A stretch of 64,000 nt of DNA from an uncultured Nitrosomonas sp. (GCA_949281375.1 CASDLT010000022.1:1-64000); one strand, 5' to 3'; numbered from the stretch's first letter, positions 49,232-62,826 are shown. Made by a program: numbers and translations. Notes: generated by a model not told the origin, from the sequence alone.

Positions 49232-49534
49232 GAATAGCTCCTTGAGAGTTGGATTGTTTGATAACTGAGGGAAATTCAGATGCAGATTATCTCTTAAACC
49301 TGCCGGGAGGAAAAGTGCAGTGATCGCAATTAAGGTTGTCGTTGCCGGGTGAGTTGAGCTGAATAAGAACAAAGTAGGCTTTTCAATCAGAATTAGATTT
49401 CTAATAATCAATGACATAACTAGCAGGGCTTAAATTCAATACGATAATACGACAGTAGTAAAAAAAACTGCACAGCATTGCCGGTGTGTTTCTGTTTTAT
49501 AATTGATGACTTGTAGCAAAATATAAGGAATGTA
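49232..49534 (+). other. Divergent intergenic region with probable argH promoter
   Basis: A perfect -10 box TATAAT lies at 49498-49503, 31 bases before the argH start; the -35 is poor (TTGCCG at a spacing of 14, or GCATTG at 17). AAGGAA at 49525-49530 is the argH ribosome site. No gene is seen. Confidence 0.45.
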
Positions 49535-50950
49535 ATGGGCGCAATGAATAACGATCCTATAACGGAACATAACAAAAAAACGTGGTCGGGCCGTTTTAGC
49601 GAACCGGTATCAGAACTGGTGGAACGCTACACCGCATCGGTTCGTTTTGATCAACGGCTGGCTGAATACGATATCCAAGGTTCGCTTGCACATGCGCAGA
49701 TGCTTTCTCGCCAGGGAATCATTAGTCAGGATGATTTGAACGCCATTCAACGGGGTTTGAGCCAGATCCAGGATGAAATTCGTGACCATCGGTTCGTCTG
49801 GCAGCAGGAACTCGAAGATGTACATCTGAACATTGAAAAACGCCTCACCGCTCTGATCGGCGATGCCGGCAAGCGGCTCCATACCGCCCGCTCCCGCAAT
49901 GATCAGGTCGCTACCGATATCCGCCTATATTTGCGAGCAGCCACCGACGACATCATCAGCTTGCTCAAAGCCATGCAATCCGCCTTGATAGATTTGGCTG
50001 AACAGCACATCACGACAGTGATGCCTGGTTTTACCCATTTGCAGGTAGCCCAGCCAATATCATTTGGTCACCATTTGATGGCTTATTTCGAAATGCTCAA
50101 ACGCGACATTGAACGATTGATTGACTGCAGAAAACGCATCAATCAATTGCCGCTTGGCTCAGCAGCACTCGCTGGAACCAGCTATCCAATCAATCGCGAG
50201 CTCGTCGCAGAGCTCCTTGAATTCGAAGGGATCTGCCAGAACTCACTCGATGCGGTGTCAGATCGGGATTTTGCCATCGAATTCAGCGCCTGCGCTTCCC
50301 TCATCATGACGCATTTATCGCGCTTGTCTGAAGAACTCATTTTATGGATGAATCCATCGTTTGGTTTTATCCAACTGGCGGATCGTTTTTGCACCGGCTC
50401 TTCGATCATGCCGCAGAAAAAAAACCCTGATGTGCCAGAATTGGTCAGAGGCAAAACCGGTCGCATTCATGGTCACCTGGTTGCATTGCTCACTCTCATG
50501 AAAGCACAGCCACTGGCCTACAATAAAGATAATCAAGAAGACAAGGAACCGCTCTTTGATACGGTCGACACGCTGACCGATACGTTGCGGATATATGCCG
50601 ATATGCTCAGCGGTGTTCAGGTCAATCCACAAGCCATGCGCCGATCGGTATTACGGGGGCACGCCACCGCCACGGATTTGGCCGACTATTTGACCAAGAA
50701 AGGCATACCTTTCAGGGATGCGCACGAAATCGTCGCAAAATCCGTTCAGTATGCCGAACAAAAAAACTGCGATTTGAATGACCTGGAGCTAAAGGAATTA
50801 CAGCAATTCTCAGCGTTGATCGAATCGGATATTGTCACCGTTCTGACACCCGAAGGTTCCATGGAAAGCCGGAGACATACTGGAGGCACCGCGCCAAATC
50901 AGGTTCAGGCAGCAATTCGGCGGGCGCGGCACTGGCTTGAATTAACATAA
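49535..50950 (+). CDS. argH: Argininosuccinate lyase
   Basis: 471 residues. It splits argininosuccinate into arginine and fumarate, the last step of arginine synthesis. Superfamily signature [12 protein letters not shown] near residue 289 carries the catalytic Ser loop; [13 protein letters not shown] and [15 protein letters not shown] are the other conserved regions. A second in-frame ATG lies three codons downstream. The next gene starts within 25 bases. Confidence 0.96.
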   Translation: MGAMNNDPITEHNKKTWSGRFSEPVSELVERYTASVRFDQRLAEYDIQGSLAHAQMLSRQGIISQDDLNAIQRGLSQIQDEIRDHRFVWQQELEDVHLNIEKRLTALIGDAGKRLHTARSRNDQVATDIRLYLRAATDDIISLLKAMQSALIDLAEQHITTVMPGFTHLQVAQPISFGHHLMAYFEMLKRDIERLIDCRKRINQLPLGSAALAGTSYPINRELVAELLEFEGICQNSLDAVSDRDFAIEFSACASLIMTHLSRLSEELILWMNPSFGFIQLADRFCTGSSIMPQKKNPDVPELVRGKTGRIHGHLVALLTLMKAQPLAYNKDNQEDKEPLFDTVDTLTDTLRIYADMLSGVQVNPQAMRRSVLRGHATATDLADYLTKKGIPFRDAHEIVAKSVQYAEQKNCDLNDLELKELQQFSALIESDIVTVLTPEGSMESRRHTGGTAPNQVQAAIRRARHWLELT

Positions 50951-50974
50951 GGGACTGTGATTATAAATTCATCA

Positions 50975-51862
50975 ATGCTGCAGACTTGGAAGGATATCGG
51001 CGCTGATGTTGCTTTTACCACGCAAACTTCCTTTACCATCACGCAGAGCGCGCCGATAGGCGGCGGTTGCATTAATCAAACATATTGCATAAGCGATGGC
51101 ACGCAGCGTTATTTTGTCAAGCTGAATGGCTACGACCAGATTTCCATGTTTGAGAATGAAGCTGCTGGCTTGATGGAAATTCATCAAGCCAAGACGATGC
51201 GTGCGCCATTGCCGATTTGTTATGGATGCAACTCTTTTTCTGCCTGGTTAGTGCTGGAATATGTGGATATGCGCGGCCATGCATCCGGTAAAGGATCCGA
51301 CTTAGGCATACAGCTCGCTGCCATGCATCGCAGGACATCAACCCATTATGGATGGACTCGCAATAATACCATCGGGGCCACCCCACAAATAAACTCAACC
51401 TCCTCCAACTGGGTGGATTTTTGGCGCATGCATCGCCTGGGCTATCAACTGGAGCTTGCGCAAAGAAACGGATTCAACGGTAAATTGCAAACATTGGGCG
51501 AAAAGCTCTTGATTGAACTGGATAAGCTTTTGACTGACGCATTCCCGGCTGCTTCATTACTGCATGGCGATCTCTGGAGTGGTAACTATGGGTATGATGA
51601 ACGAGGAAATCCCGTCATTTTTGACCCAGCCGTTTATTATGGCGATCGCGAAGCGGATATAGCTATGACTGAGCTTTTCGGCGGTTTTCCAGCAGATTTT
51701 TATTCGGCATACCGGAATGAATATCCTTTGGATTCGGGGTATAATACCCGAAAAATAGTCTATAATCTTTATCATATTCTTAATCATTTGAACCTTTTTG
51801 GCAGTGGTTATCGCCACCAGGCTGAACAAATGATGAGCGTTTTGCTTGCTGAAACTCACTGA
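50975..51862 (+). CDS. Fructosamine kinase family protein
   Basis: 295 residues of the fructosamine-3-kinase/YniA fold. There is an APIGGGCINQTY nucleotide loop near the N-terminus and a Lys in FVKLN. The catalytic loop is LLHGDLWSGN with metal-binding IFDPAVYYGDRE. Family members phosphorylate ketosamines or ribulosamines on glycated proteins, leading to repair. ATG 50975 aligns with the usual N-terminus; an in-frame GTG at 50957 is an alternative, but its AAGGGA is too close (2 bases). It lies just downstream of argH and is probably co-transcribed. Confidence 0.88.
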   Translation: MLQTWKDIGADVAFTTQTSFTITQSAPIGGGCINQTYCISDGTQRYFVKLNGYDQISMFENEAAGLMEIHQAKTMRAPLPICYGCNSFSAWLVLEYVDMRGHASGKGSDLGIQLAAMHRRTSTHYGWTRNNTIGATPQINSTSSNWVDFWRMHRLGYQLELAQRNGFNGKLQTLGEKLLIELDKLLTDAFPAASLLHGDLWSGNYGYDERGNPVIFDPAVYYGDREADIAMTELFGGFPADFYSAYRNEYPLDSGYNTRKIVYNLYHILNHLNLFGSGYRHQAEQMMSVLLAETH

Positions 51863-51938
51863 CTCATTATCGGTAAATGCTGGCTGATTAAATGATTCAT
51901 AAACAAACAACCTGCTTTTTCATTGAAAATTCTGTTAA

Positions 51939-53618
<1,680 letters not shown>

Positions 53619-53723
53619 TCAGTCACCCATCAATTTAGAGCAACAAATCAGTCCAGTAAAATCGATTGAAAAGTAATTCAGGCCAACCTGATGGTTGTGC
53701 AATCATACGAGCAATAATACTAA

Positions 53724-55033
<1,310 letters not shown>

Positions 55034-55034
<1 letters not shown>

Positions 55035-55312
55035 TGAAATTTCTGACTGTGACATTGCTTCTAGTGATTGCGTTAATGCAATATCCCCTATGGTTCGGCA
55101 AAGCCAGTTGGAAAAAAGTGTGGGAGGCGGATCAGGATGTCATTGCAGCTCGTGAAAATAATTTAACGCTTCAGCACCGAAATAGCATGCTCGAGGCTGA
55201 AGTCAATGATTTAAAACAAGGTAGCGAAGCCATTGAAGAACGCGCTCGCAGTGATCTCGGAATGATCAAGCAGGACGAAATCCTGTTTCAGATCGTAACC
55301 GGCGCACCATAA
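55034..55312 (+). CDS. ftsB: Cell division protein FtsB
   Basis: 92 residues. A single N-terminal membrane segment (FLTVTLLLVIALMQYPLWF) precedes a periplasmic coiled coil (ARENNLTLQHRNSMLEAEVNDLKQG) and the conserved end ERARSDLGMIKQDEILFQIV. It bridges FtsL and FtsQ in the divisome. Family and position directly after eno agree. Confidence 0.93.
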
Positions 55313-55619
55313 CCCTAACCCTTTAACCTTTATTTTTTTATCGGCCTCATTGTCATTGCCGTTATCCAGCATCATCGTTTTCTCTCTGAACGCGCGATAA
55401 GAATAGACTGCACCAGACTCTCAGGAAAGCTGCCGTTAAATAAAGCTCCGAGTGTTCGTTTTTGCCACTCAAACTGTGCATATATCAATCTGAACGTCCT
55501 TCGCCACTATTTTCAGTGTTTCTTAGGTAAAATTCATTAGTAACTCGCTCTTGAAAAAAGAGCATATGTTCTTACCTAACTAATCGTTCGCAATTATCGC
55601 TAATACGGAGTAAAAATAA
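55313..55619 (+). other. Intergenic region upstream of htpX
   Basis: No gene. A CTTGAAA at 55550-55556 matches the -35 of heat-shock promoters, but the expected CCCCAT -10 is not there. An inverted repeat TTAGGTAA (55522-55529) and TTACCTAA (55572-55579) brackets this stretch and could be an operator. ACGGAG at 55606-55611 serves as ribosome site. Confidence 0.4.
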
Positions 55620-56504
55620 ATGAAAAGAATTCTACTTTTTTTAGCAACGAACTTGGCCATTATTGTGGTACTGAGCATTACACTGCGCCTATTGGGTGTT
55701 GAAAGAATTCTTGATGCCCAAGGAACTGGCCTCGACATTAATTCACTGCTGGTGTTTGCTGCCGTATTCGGTTTTGGTGGCTCATTGATGTCACTTGCAA
55801 TGTCAAAATGGACTGCTAAACGATTCACCGGCGCGCAAGTCATCGAAATGCCACGTAATGCGCAAGAGCACTGGCTGGTCAGCACTGTACAAAGACAAGC
55901 CAAAGTCGCCGGCATCGGCATGCCCGAAGTGGCTATCTATAATGCGCCAGAGGTGAATGCTTTCGCTACAGGCATGTCAAAGAACAATGCATTGGTTGCA
56001 GTTAGTACTGGTTTATTGAACAACATGACCCAAGACGAGGCAGAAGCAGTTCTTGCTCACGAAATAAGTCATGTGGCGAATGGCGATATGGTGACCTTGG
56101 CCCTTATTCAGGGCGTCGTGAATACTTTTGTCATTTTCCTGTCGCGTGTCATCGGCCATACCGTCGATCGCGTCATTTTCAAAACTGAGGAAGGTCATGG
56201 CCCAGCTTTCTGGATCACCAATATCATTGCCGAAATCGTATTAGGCGTCCTGGCTACTATCATTGTCATGTGGTTTAGCCGCCAACGCGAATTTCGTGCC
56301 GATGCTGGAGGCGCTCAGTTGGCTGGAAGAAATAAAATGATTGCTGCGTTGCGACGCTTGCAATTAAATAGCCAGCAAGCGCAATTACCTGATCAATTAG
56401 CAGCTTTTGGCATTTCAGGCGGCAGGAGTGCTGGCTTGGCTCAGTTATTCATGTCTCACCCACCATTGGAAGAGAGAATTGCCGCTCTCCAAGGTCATGA
56501 ATAA
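55620..56504 (+). CDS. htpX: Membrane zinc protease HtpX
   Basis: 294 residues, M48B family. There are two N-terminal membrane segments (~4-24 and ~36-55). The zinc motif is HEISH ([14 protein letters not shown]), with the third ligand Glu in [14 protein letters not shown]. Two further hydrophobic segments lie between. It works with FtsH in inner-membrane quality control, and an ftsH is present elsewhere in the window. A strong terminator follows. Confidence 0.96.
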   Translation: MKRILLFLATNLAIIVVLSITLRLLGVERILDAQGTGLDINSLLVFAAVFGFGGSLMSLAMSKWTAKRFTGAQVIEMPRNAQEHWLVSTVQRQAKVAGIGMPEVAIYNAPEVNAFATGMSKNNALVAVSTGLLNNMTQDEAEAVLAHEISHVANGDMVTLALIQGVVNTFVIFLSRVIGHTVDRVIFKTEEGHGPAFWITNIIAEIVLGVLATIIVMWFSRQREFRADAGGAQLAGRNKMIAALRRLQLNSQQAQLPDQLAAFGISGGRSAGLAQLFMSHPPLEERIAALQGHE

Positions 56505-56530
56505 TTTTAATTGGTCATAGTGATAAACGT

Positions 56531-56577
56531 AACAGCGTCGCAGGGAAATCTGCGACGCTGTTGTCGATATTTTTTTC
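56531..56577 (+). terminator. Rho-independent terminator of htpX
   Basis: A perfect 13-bp stem, AACAGCGTCGCAG (56531-56543) with CTGCGACGCTGTT (56550-56562), and a 6-base loop, followed by a T-run at 56570-56577. It lies 27 bases after the htpX stop. Confidence 0.9.
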
Positions 56578-56615
56578 TGTTTTTTTATTTCCGCGTTCGG
56601 CGAAAACTTGATCAG

Positions 56616-56960
56616 TTAATAGGACGTTTCTCTTGAAAAATCCTGCCAAATAAATGGAGGATTTACAGATGGTTTGGTGGGAATGAAAAATGTAGCCGCA
56701 TCCAGCACGCCCACGAGACTCCGTCCCACTGTATGCATAATGCCCATGCCCAATCCAATCGTAGCTCCATACAAAGGCCCCTCTTTTTGCGATGTCAGGA
56801 CGACATTTTTGGGTAATTCCACCCAGCCCGTCAGTGCATTGGCGATGCCACTCACAAATTTTTCACTGGCATTGCCAAAATAACTGTCTGAAGCAACTGC
56901 TTGCGCAGAAAAGAATAAAAATATCGAAAAAATCAATGACATTCCAGTAATTCTTTTCAT
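56616..56960 (-). CDS. Exosortase-system-associated TIGR04073-family protein
   Basis: 114 residues. A signal peptide (residues 1-~23, ending AVASD) is followed by the family core: SEKFVSGIANALTGWVELPKNV, then GPLYGATIGLGMGIMHTVGRSLVGVLDAATFFIPTKP. TIGR04073 proteins are small periplasmic or envelope proteins found mainly in genomes with an exosortase. The ATG at 56960 has AAGGAG 6 bases upstream; a TTG one codon earlier is ignored. No exosortase gene is in the window. It converges with htpX. Confidence 0.8.
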   Translation of the reverse strand: MKRITGMSLIFSIFLFFSAQAVASDSYFGNASEKFVSGIANALTGWVELPKNVVLTSQKEGPLYGATIGLGMGIMHTVGRSLVGVLDAATFFIPTKPSVNPPFIWQDFSRETSY

Positions 56961-57328
56961 CAAAAACTCCTTTTAAATATAGTAAAAATAAAATCCCTGA
57001 CATTTAAAACCATAAGATTTCTGTTTCTAATAAAAAAATTAGCAGAAATGTATCGGGAGTTTACCTTTTCATGCCTCAGCAGACAATTTCTGATGCGGAA
57101 TTAACTTGTTGAAAATTGACGATCCCATTTATTACAAGCTAGTAATATCCTCGGATTCTGTTATCCCTCAGCCAATCTGGAAGCCAGTTTCATATCGAAT
57201 GTAAAAAAATATTACATTCTCAACAACAAATAAATTCAAGATAGAATTTGGTCATTCATAGTTGTTGAATTGTAAACGCGAGCAATCAGACACTCAATTT
57301 GATAAACCTTCCCTGAGGTAGAAGCTTC
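56961..57328. other. Divergent intergenic region upstream of the porin gene
   Basis: A+T-rich and without open frames of note. GAGGT about 10 bases before 57329 is a possible ribosome site. Promoters for both divergent genes must lie here, but none stands out. Confidence 0.35.
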
Positions 57329-58699
57329 ATGCAAAAACGCAATAGCTATTTTTTTGTTCAAATGATCTACAGTTTCTTTCCCGCGACCTCTTCAACTTTT
57401 CTCAATTCTAGCAATTCCAGGTTTCATCAACGCAATACCACTCTGCAATTCATGGGTAAATTATTTCTAATACTCATGTTGTCGAATGTTTTATTGCTAA
57501 CTAAGTCTGACGCTTATGCGTATGACATATCGGTCAAACCCATTTCCGACCGGTTGAAGTTCAAAGCCAGCGAAACACGATGGATCAGCCTCGGAGCAGG
57601 TTATCGGGGAACAGGGCTGTGGACTGAAAACGGAAATGGCAATTTAGATGGCGGACATTATAGTAATGACAATGCTCGTATTTATTTAAATGGCCAGATC
57701 AATCAATACCTCAAATTTGAAGTCAATACAGATTGCTTTTTCTGCAACAACACCGCTTCTAACGAAAATCCACGGATGTCCTATAATATCCTGGACGCCA
57801 TTGCAAAGTTCGAATACAACCGCTATTTCAACATCTGGGGCGGCCGCATGCTGGCACCGACGGAACGTGGAGAACTGAGCGGTCCTTTTTTCCAGGCGAC
57901 TCATGATGCTTTCAAAACACCTTTCTTCTCTCAAGATTTCAGCGTCAAATTTGGAGATGGTGGTGCAGGCCGGTATGGTCGTGATGATGGTGTAACATTC
58001 TGGGGAAATGCTGAGCCTGGTTTTGTACCGGGAACGTTTAGTTACGCAATGGGTGTTTTTCGGGGTCTGGACTCTTCTCGAATCAGTGGGCCGAATCCCA
58101 ATGGCACGATTCTGACAGCAGCACGGATTACCTATAATTTTCTCAATCCAGAAAAAAATCCCGGTTATTACACATCCAGCACCTATTACGGCAAAGCTGG
58201 AGATATTCTAGCGCTGGCATTTGGCATGTCTTATCAAAAGAATGGGGCTGGATCAGCGGCTAACCGTAGCGATTTTCTCGGATTTACCGGTGATTTGTTA
58301 TTCGAAAAAGTGTTACCCAGAAATATGGGAGTGACCACGTTAAATGCGGAATATAAACAGTTTTATGCGGATTACTCGACCAGCGCATTTACTGATCGTG
58401 ATTGTTTCTGCATGTTTGACGGTAAATCTTGGACAGTGACCGGACTTTATCTCATTCCAGGCAAGATCGGCATCGGACAATTTCAGCCCTATGGTCGTTT
58501 CACCAGTGTTCAGCCAAATCGAAGCAGTAACCGGGAAGAAATTGAAGCGGGCGTCAATTATATTATCGATGGATTTAACGCTCGCATCTCAGCCTACTAT
58601 CAGCATGGTGATCTTTTATCCAAGGGTTTGAATTATGCACCTGGGGTTACCGGGCCTAATCAGGATGTTTTCAAAATCTCATTTCAGCTCCAGATCTGA
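57329..58699 (+). CDS. Outer-membrane porin-like protein beside the urease cluster
   Basis: 456 residues. A signal-peptide-like segment (GKLFLILMLSNVLLLTKSDAYA) lies at ~43-64, so the true start may be the ATG at 57452. The mature part is a run of amphipathic beta strands (ARIYLNGQINQYLKFEVNTD, GVNYIIDGFNARISAYYQ) ending FQLQI, like phosphate-selective porin O/P or related barrels. Two Cys pairs, CFFC and CFC, are unusual for a barrel. It ends 39 bases before ureD, in the same direction, so it may be part of the urease operon and admit urea. That role is inference. Confidence 0.7.
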   Translation: MQKRNSYFFVQMIYSFFPATSSTFLNSSNSRFHQRNTTLQFMGKLFLILMLSNVLLLTKSDAYAYDISVKPISDRLKFKASETRWISLGAGYRGTGLWTENGNGNLDGGHYSNDNARIYLNGQINQYLKFEVNTDCFFCNNTASNENPRMSYNILDAIAKFEYNRYFNIWGGRMLAPTERGELSGPFFQATHDAFKTPFFSQDFSVKFGDGGAGRYGRDDGVTFWGNAEPGFVPGTFSYAMGVFRGLDSSRISGPNPNGTILTAARITYNFLNPEKNPGYYTSSTYYGKAGDILALAFGMSYQKNGAGSAANRSDFLGFTGDLLFEKVLPRNMGVTTLNAEYKQFYADYSTSAFTDRDCFCMFDGKSWTVTGLYLIPGKIGIGQFQPYGRFTSVQPNRSSNREEIEAGVNYIIDGFNARISAYYQHGDLLSKGLNYAPGVTGPNQDVFKISFQLQI

Positions 58700-58738
58700 A
58701 AATACCCTACGACTGATTTCTTTTTGATATTCACTAAT

Positions 58739-59686
58739 ATGCTGTTACCGACTGATTCAAACGCGCTGAACTTAGAGAAGCCGCTCTCCCCTCTTCTGAA
58801 TTATCCTCAAGAAATCAGAAAAACGGAGAGGCCTCACGACCGGGTCAGCTCAACACATAAGCCGCTGGAGGCGAGATTGTCGCTTCGGTTTGCTGACGAT
58901 CAAGGCACTACACGTTTAATATCGCGGGATCATTTCGGGCCGCTGCTAGTTCAGAAACCATTGTATCCAGAAGGGCGCGAGGTTTGCCATGCAGTCATCA
59001 TCCATCCCCCCGGTGGCGTTGTCGGAGGCGATCAGCTCGAAATATCGACTCATCTTGGCGCATCGGCGCACGCACAGATCACCACGCCAGGAGCGGCCAA
59101 ATGGTACAAATCGAATGATCATCTGTCACACCAGAAAATAAAAATTAGTTTAGAAAAAAATGCCTCTCTCGAATGGGTTCCCCAAGAGACTATTTTTTAC
59201 AACAATGCGAATGTCCAGATCGATGCTGAAATAACGCTTGAAGACGATGCAAAGTACATTGGATGTGAAATATTATGTTTTGGTCGGACTGCATTCGGGG
59301 AATCGTTTAATCAAGGTCTAATTAAGCAACGTACACGCATCAAGAGAAATAACCAGTTGATCTGGCTTGAGCAAATTCGGCTTCAAGGTGAAAGCTCGTC
59401 AATGACAGGGCCTTTAGCACTTGCAGGCAAGACGGTATGTGCGACCTTAATACTGACTGGAAAAACGCTTTCGCAACCGTTAATCGATTTGGCTCGTGAA
59501 GATGCACAAAAAATCGCCCATAAAACCGGCCAAATCGGCGTTTCGCAACTCAAGTCGATTGTTGTGGCGCGTTATTTAGGTGATTCCAGTGAAATTGCAC
59601 GGCTTGTGATGCTGCACCTGTGGGGTTTATTCCGCCCCGAATTACTGGAACGTAAAGCTATCGTACCCCGCATGTGGAGCACCTGA
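58739..59686 (+). CDS. ureD: Urease accessory protein UreD
   Basis: 315 residues. UreD is the scaffold that binds apo-urease with UreF and UreG for nickel insertion. Family blocks are EARLSLRFADDQGTTRLI, VIIHPPGGVVGGDQLEIS, TTPGAAKWYKS, WVPQETIFYNNANV and GCEILCFGRTAFGE. The start at ATG 58739 is chosen over an in-frame TTG at 58724; neither has a strong ribosome site. It begins the ureDABCEFG cluster. Confidence 0.95.
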   Translation: MLLPTDSNALNLEKPLSPLLNYPQEIRKTERPHDRVSSTHKPLEARLSLRFADDQGTTRLISRDHFGPLLVQKPLYPEGREVCHAVIIHPPGGVVGGDQLEISTHLGASAHAQITTPGAAKWYKSNDHLSHQKIKISLEKNASLEWVPQETIFYNNANVQIDAEITLEDDAKYIGCEILCFGRTAFGESFNQGLIKQRTRIKRNNQLIWLEQIRLQGESSSMTGPLALAGKTVCATLILTGKTLSQPLIDLAREDAQKIAHKTGQIGVSQLKSIVVARYLGDSSEIARLVMLHLWGLFRPELLERKAIVPRMWST

Positions 59687-59767
59687 TTAATCAAAGTATG
59701 GTTTAACGATTAATGGCTACATTAACGATGCACTTGTGAAAAATACTATTTCATTCAGGAGAAAATG

Positions 59768-60070
59768 ATGGATTTAACCCCTCGAGAAAAAGACAAGTTA
59801 CTGATATTTACTGCCGGATTATTAGCTGAACGGCGCAAAGCCCGCGGATTGCGGCTTAATTACCCTGAAGCGGTTGCACTGATTACCTGTGCTGTGTTGG
59901 AAGGCGCAAGAGATGGTCGATCCGTTGCAGAATTGATGTCTGCCGGACAAAAAGTTTTAACGCGGTCAGATGTCATGGAAGGCGTGTCAGAAATGATTCC
60001 GGATATCCAGGTTGAGGCGACCTTTCCGGATGGCACTAAGTTAGTGACTGTTCATAATCCGATTATTTAG
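59768..60070 (+). CDS. ureA: Urease gamma subunit
   Basis: 100 residues, the exact family length. Motifs are [27 protein letters not shown] and [29 protein letters not shown]. Two adjacent ATGs occur; the second lies 6 bases from AGGAG and gives the standard protein. It is a separate gene from ureB, as in most proteobacteria. Confidence 0.97.
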   Translation: MDLTPREKDKLLIFTAGLLAERRKARGLRLNYPEAVALITCAVLEGARDGRSVAELMSAGQKVLTRSDVMEGVSEMIPDIQVEATFPDGTKLVTVHNPII

Positions 60071-60090
60071 TTTAGCAATAGGAGATCACT

Positions 60091-60411
60091 ATGAGGATAC
60101 CTTTAATACCGGGTGAAGTTTTTACCGAATCTGGCGACATCGAGCTTAACGCTGGCAGAAAGACCAAAACCCTGACTGTTTCGAATAGCGGAGATCGACC
60201 TATTCAAATAGGCTCTCATTTCCACTTTTATGAAGTCAATTCCGCCATGAAATTTGATCGCGACGCAGCTTATGGCATGCGATTGAATATTATGGCAGGA
60301 ACTGCTATCCGCTTTGAACCAGGGCAAGAAAGAACGATTGAACTGGTGGACCTTTCGGGCGATCGGGTGGTGTACGGGTTTAATCAGAAAGTGATGGGAA
60401 AACTGAAATAG
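60091..60411 (+). CDS. ureB: Urease beta subunit
   Basis: 106 residues. It begins [10 protein letters not shown] and has [41 protein letters not shown] and GFNQKVMG. It forms the trimeric core with UreA and UreC. It lies 20 bases after ureA, with AGGAG before the ATG. Confidence 0.97.
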   Translation: MRIPLIPGEVFTESGDIELNAGRKTKTLTVSNSGDRPIQIGSHFHFYEVNSAMKFDRDAAYGMRLNIMAGTAIRFEPGQERTIELVDLSGDRVVYGFNQKVMGKLK

Positions 60412-60444
60412 CATAGTTCGCAGCAATTTTACAGGAGTTAAAAA

Positions 60445-62151
60445 ATGAGCCTAAAAATTTCCCGTCAAACTTACGCTGAAATGATGGGGCCGACAACCGG
60501 CGACCGCGTGCGCCTGGCCGATACAGAATTAATGATCGAAATCGAAAAAGATTTCACGACTTACGGTGAAGAAGTAAAGTTTGGTGGTGGTAAAGTCATC
60601 CGCGATGGCATGGGACAGTCACAGCGCAATCACGCAGATGTCATGGATACGGTCATCACCAATGCCGTAATTATCGACCACTGGGGCATTGTCAAGGCTG
60701 ACATTGGCATCAAAAATGGCAAAATCGCCAATATTGGTAAAGCAGGAAATCCGGATATTCAACCCAATGTCACGATGGCCATTGGCGCAGCAACAGAGAT
60801 CATCGCCGGTGAAAATTTGATCGTAACTGCTGGCGGTGTGGATACGCACATCCATTTCATTTCACCGCAACAAGCCGAAGATGCAATGATGAATGGAATT
60901 ACCACGATGCTGGGCGGCGGTACAGGCCCGGCAGTCGGCACGGCCGCAACGACTTGCACCCCTGGACCGTGGCATATTCATTCTATGCTTAGAGCGTCGG
61001 ATGGACTGATCATGAATACAGGCTTCTTCGGAAAAGGAAATGTCAGCTTGCCCACACCGCTTGAAGAACAGGTATTAGCGGGCGCATGTGGCTTAAAACT
61101 GCACGAAGACTGGGGCACGACTTTTGCCGCCATCGACAACTGTCTGGATGTTGCTGACAAATATGATGTGCAGGTCGCCATTCATACCGATACCATCAAT
61201 GAAGGCGGATATCTGGAAAATACCGTTGCTGCGATGAAAGACCGCACCATCCATACGTTCCATACCGAAGGAGCTGGTGGTGGCCATGCACCCGACATTA
61301 TCGCAGTGGTAGGTTTGGACAATGTGCTACCTTCATCGACCAACCCAACCCGCCCTTATACCGTCAACACGCTGGATGAACACTTGGACATGCTGATGGT
61401 TTGTCACCACCTGCATGCCAATATTGCCGAAGATCTTGCATTTGCCGAATCCCGCATACGCAAGGAAACGATTGCCGCAGAAGACATTTTGCACGATATG
61501 GGCGCCATTTCGATGATGTCTTCGGATTCCCAAGCAATGGGACGTATCGGCGAAGTCGTTTTACGTACCTGGCAAACCGCCCATAAAATGAAAGTACAGC
61601 GTGGAACATTACAAGAAGATAGTTCCCGAAATGATAATTTTCGCGTTAAACGCTACATTGCAAAGTATACGATCAATCCCGCAATCACTCATGGCATTGG
61701 GCATGCAGTTGGGTCAATAGAAGTAGGTAAATATGCTGACATTGTCTTGTGGAGACCGGCATTTTTTGGAGTAAAACCATCGATGATCCTGAAAGGTGGC
61801 ATGATTGCAGCCTCTCTGATGGGAGATCCGAATGCTTCCATTCCTACACCACAGCCCGTGCATTATCGCTATATGTTTGGCGGATTCGGTGGTGGCATCA
61901 AAACATCGTGCTTCACGTTTGCATCACAAGCGGCACTGAGTGCTGGGCTTGTCGATCAACTGAAACTGGACAAGAATCTCATCGAAGTCAAGAATACGCG
62001 TAATCTGCGCAAAAAGGATATGATACATAATAGCGCTACGCCGAAAATGGAAGTGGATCCAGAAACTTATGAAGTAAGGGCTGATGGTCAATTATTGACT
62101 TGCGGCGCCGAGGATGTACTGCCGATGGCACAACGTTATTTCCTGTTCTAG
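60445..62151 (+). CDS. ureC: Urease alpha (catalytic) subunit
   Basis: 568 residues. It hydrolyses urea to ammonia and carbamate at a dinickel site. The carbamylated Lys lies in [11 protein letters not shown] (around 218), nickel His ligands in DTHIHFISP and the HTDT and GGHAPDI regions, and the flap Cys320 in [13 protein letters not shown]. All are intact. AGGAG lies before the ATG, 33 bases after ureB. In an ammonia oxidiser the product feeds energy metabolism directly; that statement depends on the organism call. Confidence 0.98.
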   Translation: MSLKISRQTYAEMMGPTTGDRVRLADTELMIEIEKDFTTYGEEVKFGGGKVIRDGMGQSQRNHADVMDTVITNAVIIDHWGIVKADIGIKNGKIANIGKAGNPDIQPNVTMAIGAATEIIAGENLIVTAGGVDTHIHFISPQQAEDAMMNGITTMLGGGTGPAVGTAATTCTPGPWHIHSMLRASDGLIMNTGFFGKGNVSLPTPLEEQVLAGACGLKLHEDWGTTFAAIDNCLDVADKYDVQVAIHTDTINEGGYLENTVAAMKDRTIHTFHTEGAGGGHAPDIIAVVGLDNVLPSSTNPTRPYTVNTLDEHLDMLMVCHHLHANIAEDLAFAESRIRKETIAAEDILHDMGAISMMSSDSQAMGRIGEVVLRTWQTAHKMKVQRGTLQEDSSRNDNFRVKRYIAKYTINPAITHGIGHAVGSIEVGKYADIVLWRPAFFGVKPSMILKGGMIAASLMGDPNASIPTPQPVHYRYMFGGFGGGIKTSCFTFASQAALSAGLVDQLKLDKNLIEVKNTRNLRKKDMIHNSATPKMEVDPETYEVRADGQLLTCGAEDVLPMAQRYFLF

Positions 62152-62296
62152 AAATTATGACGAGTAAACGGAAGCCTACTATCCTTACAATCAATCGGAA
62201 TAATTTTCCGTAAGCTAAATCTTCCGTTTTTTGGGGTCGCTATCAAATGTAATCAATATCTGATAGCACCCTTCAATCTTTCATTGATCATTATAA
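62152..62296 (+). other. ureC-ureE spacer with hairpins
   Basis: 145 bases. Two possible hairpins: CGGAA/TTCCG (62196-62210 region) and GCTATCA (62239-62245) with TGATAGC (62261-62267). No strong T-run follows either, so this may attenuate rather than end transcription between structural and accessory genes. Confidence 0.4.
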
Positions 62297-62818
62297 ATGC
62301 TTACGCTGAATACAAAAATAGATCACGCCGATTCAGTTTTCGCCGAACTCGTTCTACCTTACGAAATGCGCGAAAACAGTCGATTGAGAACAGTGCTTGC
62401 TTCAGGAGAAGAAGTGGCCATTTTTACCCCGAGAGGTACAGTGCTTCGTCATAATGATTTGCTGCAGGGCGATGATGGCCGCATCGTGAAAATTGTCGCA
62501 GCGCACGAACCTACTTACCGCGTTACCTGCGGATCGCCTCATGGTTTATTACGATGCGCGTTTCATTTGGGGAACCGCCATACGCAAACGCAAGTCGGTG
62601 AAAGTTTCTTGCGCATCCATCAGGATGCCGTCCTTAAACAGATGTTGGAAGGTCTGGGCGCTGCCATTATTGAAGAAAATGCCCCTTTTGAGCCCGAATC
62701 AGGTGCTTATGGAAGCGGTGGACATCATCATGGCGATGGTCATTTTCATGCGCATGGCCCGCTGGCTCCCATACCGGCCCGGCAGAAGATCCACCGCCCC
62801 TCGGACTCACATTCTTAG
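62297..62818 (+). CDS. ureE: Urease nickel metallochaperone UreE
   Basis: 173 residues. It delivers nickel to the UreD-F-G complex. The C-terminal metal domain has the conserved nickel-binding His in LGNRHTQTQV. A His-rich stretch near the end (GGHHHGDGHFHAHG) should add nickel-binding capacity; not all UreE proteins have such a tail. It is followed by ureF after 8 bases. Confidence 0.95.
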   Translation: MLTLNTKIDHADSVFAELVLPYEMRENSRLRTVLASGEEVAIFTPRGTVLRHNDLLQGDDGRIVKIVAAHEPTYRVTCGSPHGLLRCAFHLGNRHTQTQVGESFLRIHQDAVLKQMLEGLGAAIIEENAPFEPESGAYGSGGHHHGDGHFHAHGPLAPIPARQKIHRPSDSHS

Positions 62819-62826
62819 GAGCTAAC

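Noticed and set aside
49232..49417. N-terminal extension of the sensor-like protein
   Set aside because: AAGGAG 6 bases before ATG 49231 marks the start; the extension covers the divergent promoter region.
55309..55325. Telomere-like CCCTAACCCT repeat
   Set aside because: Only two units, in a bacterial intergenic region; chance.
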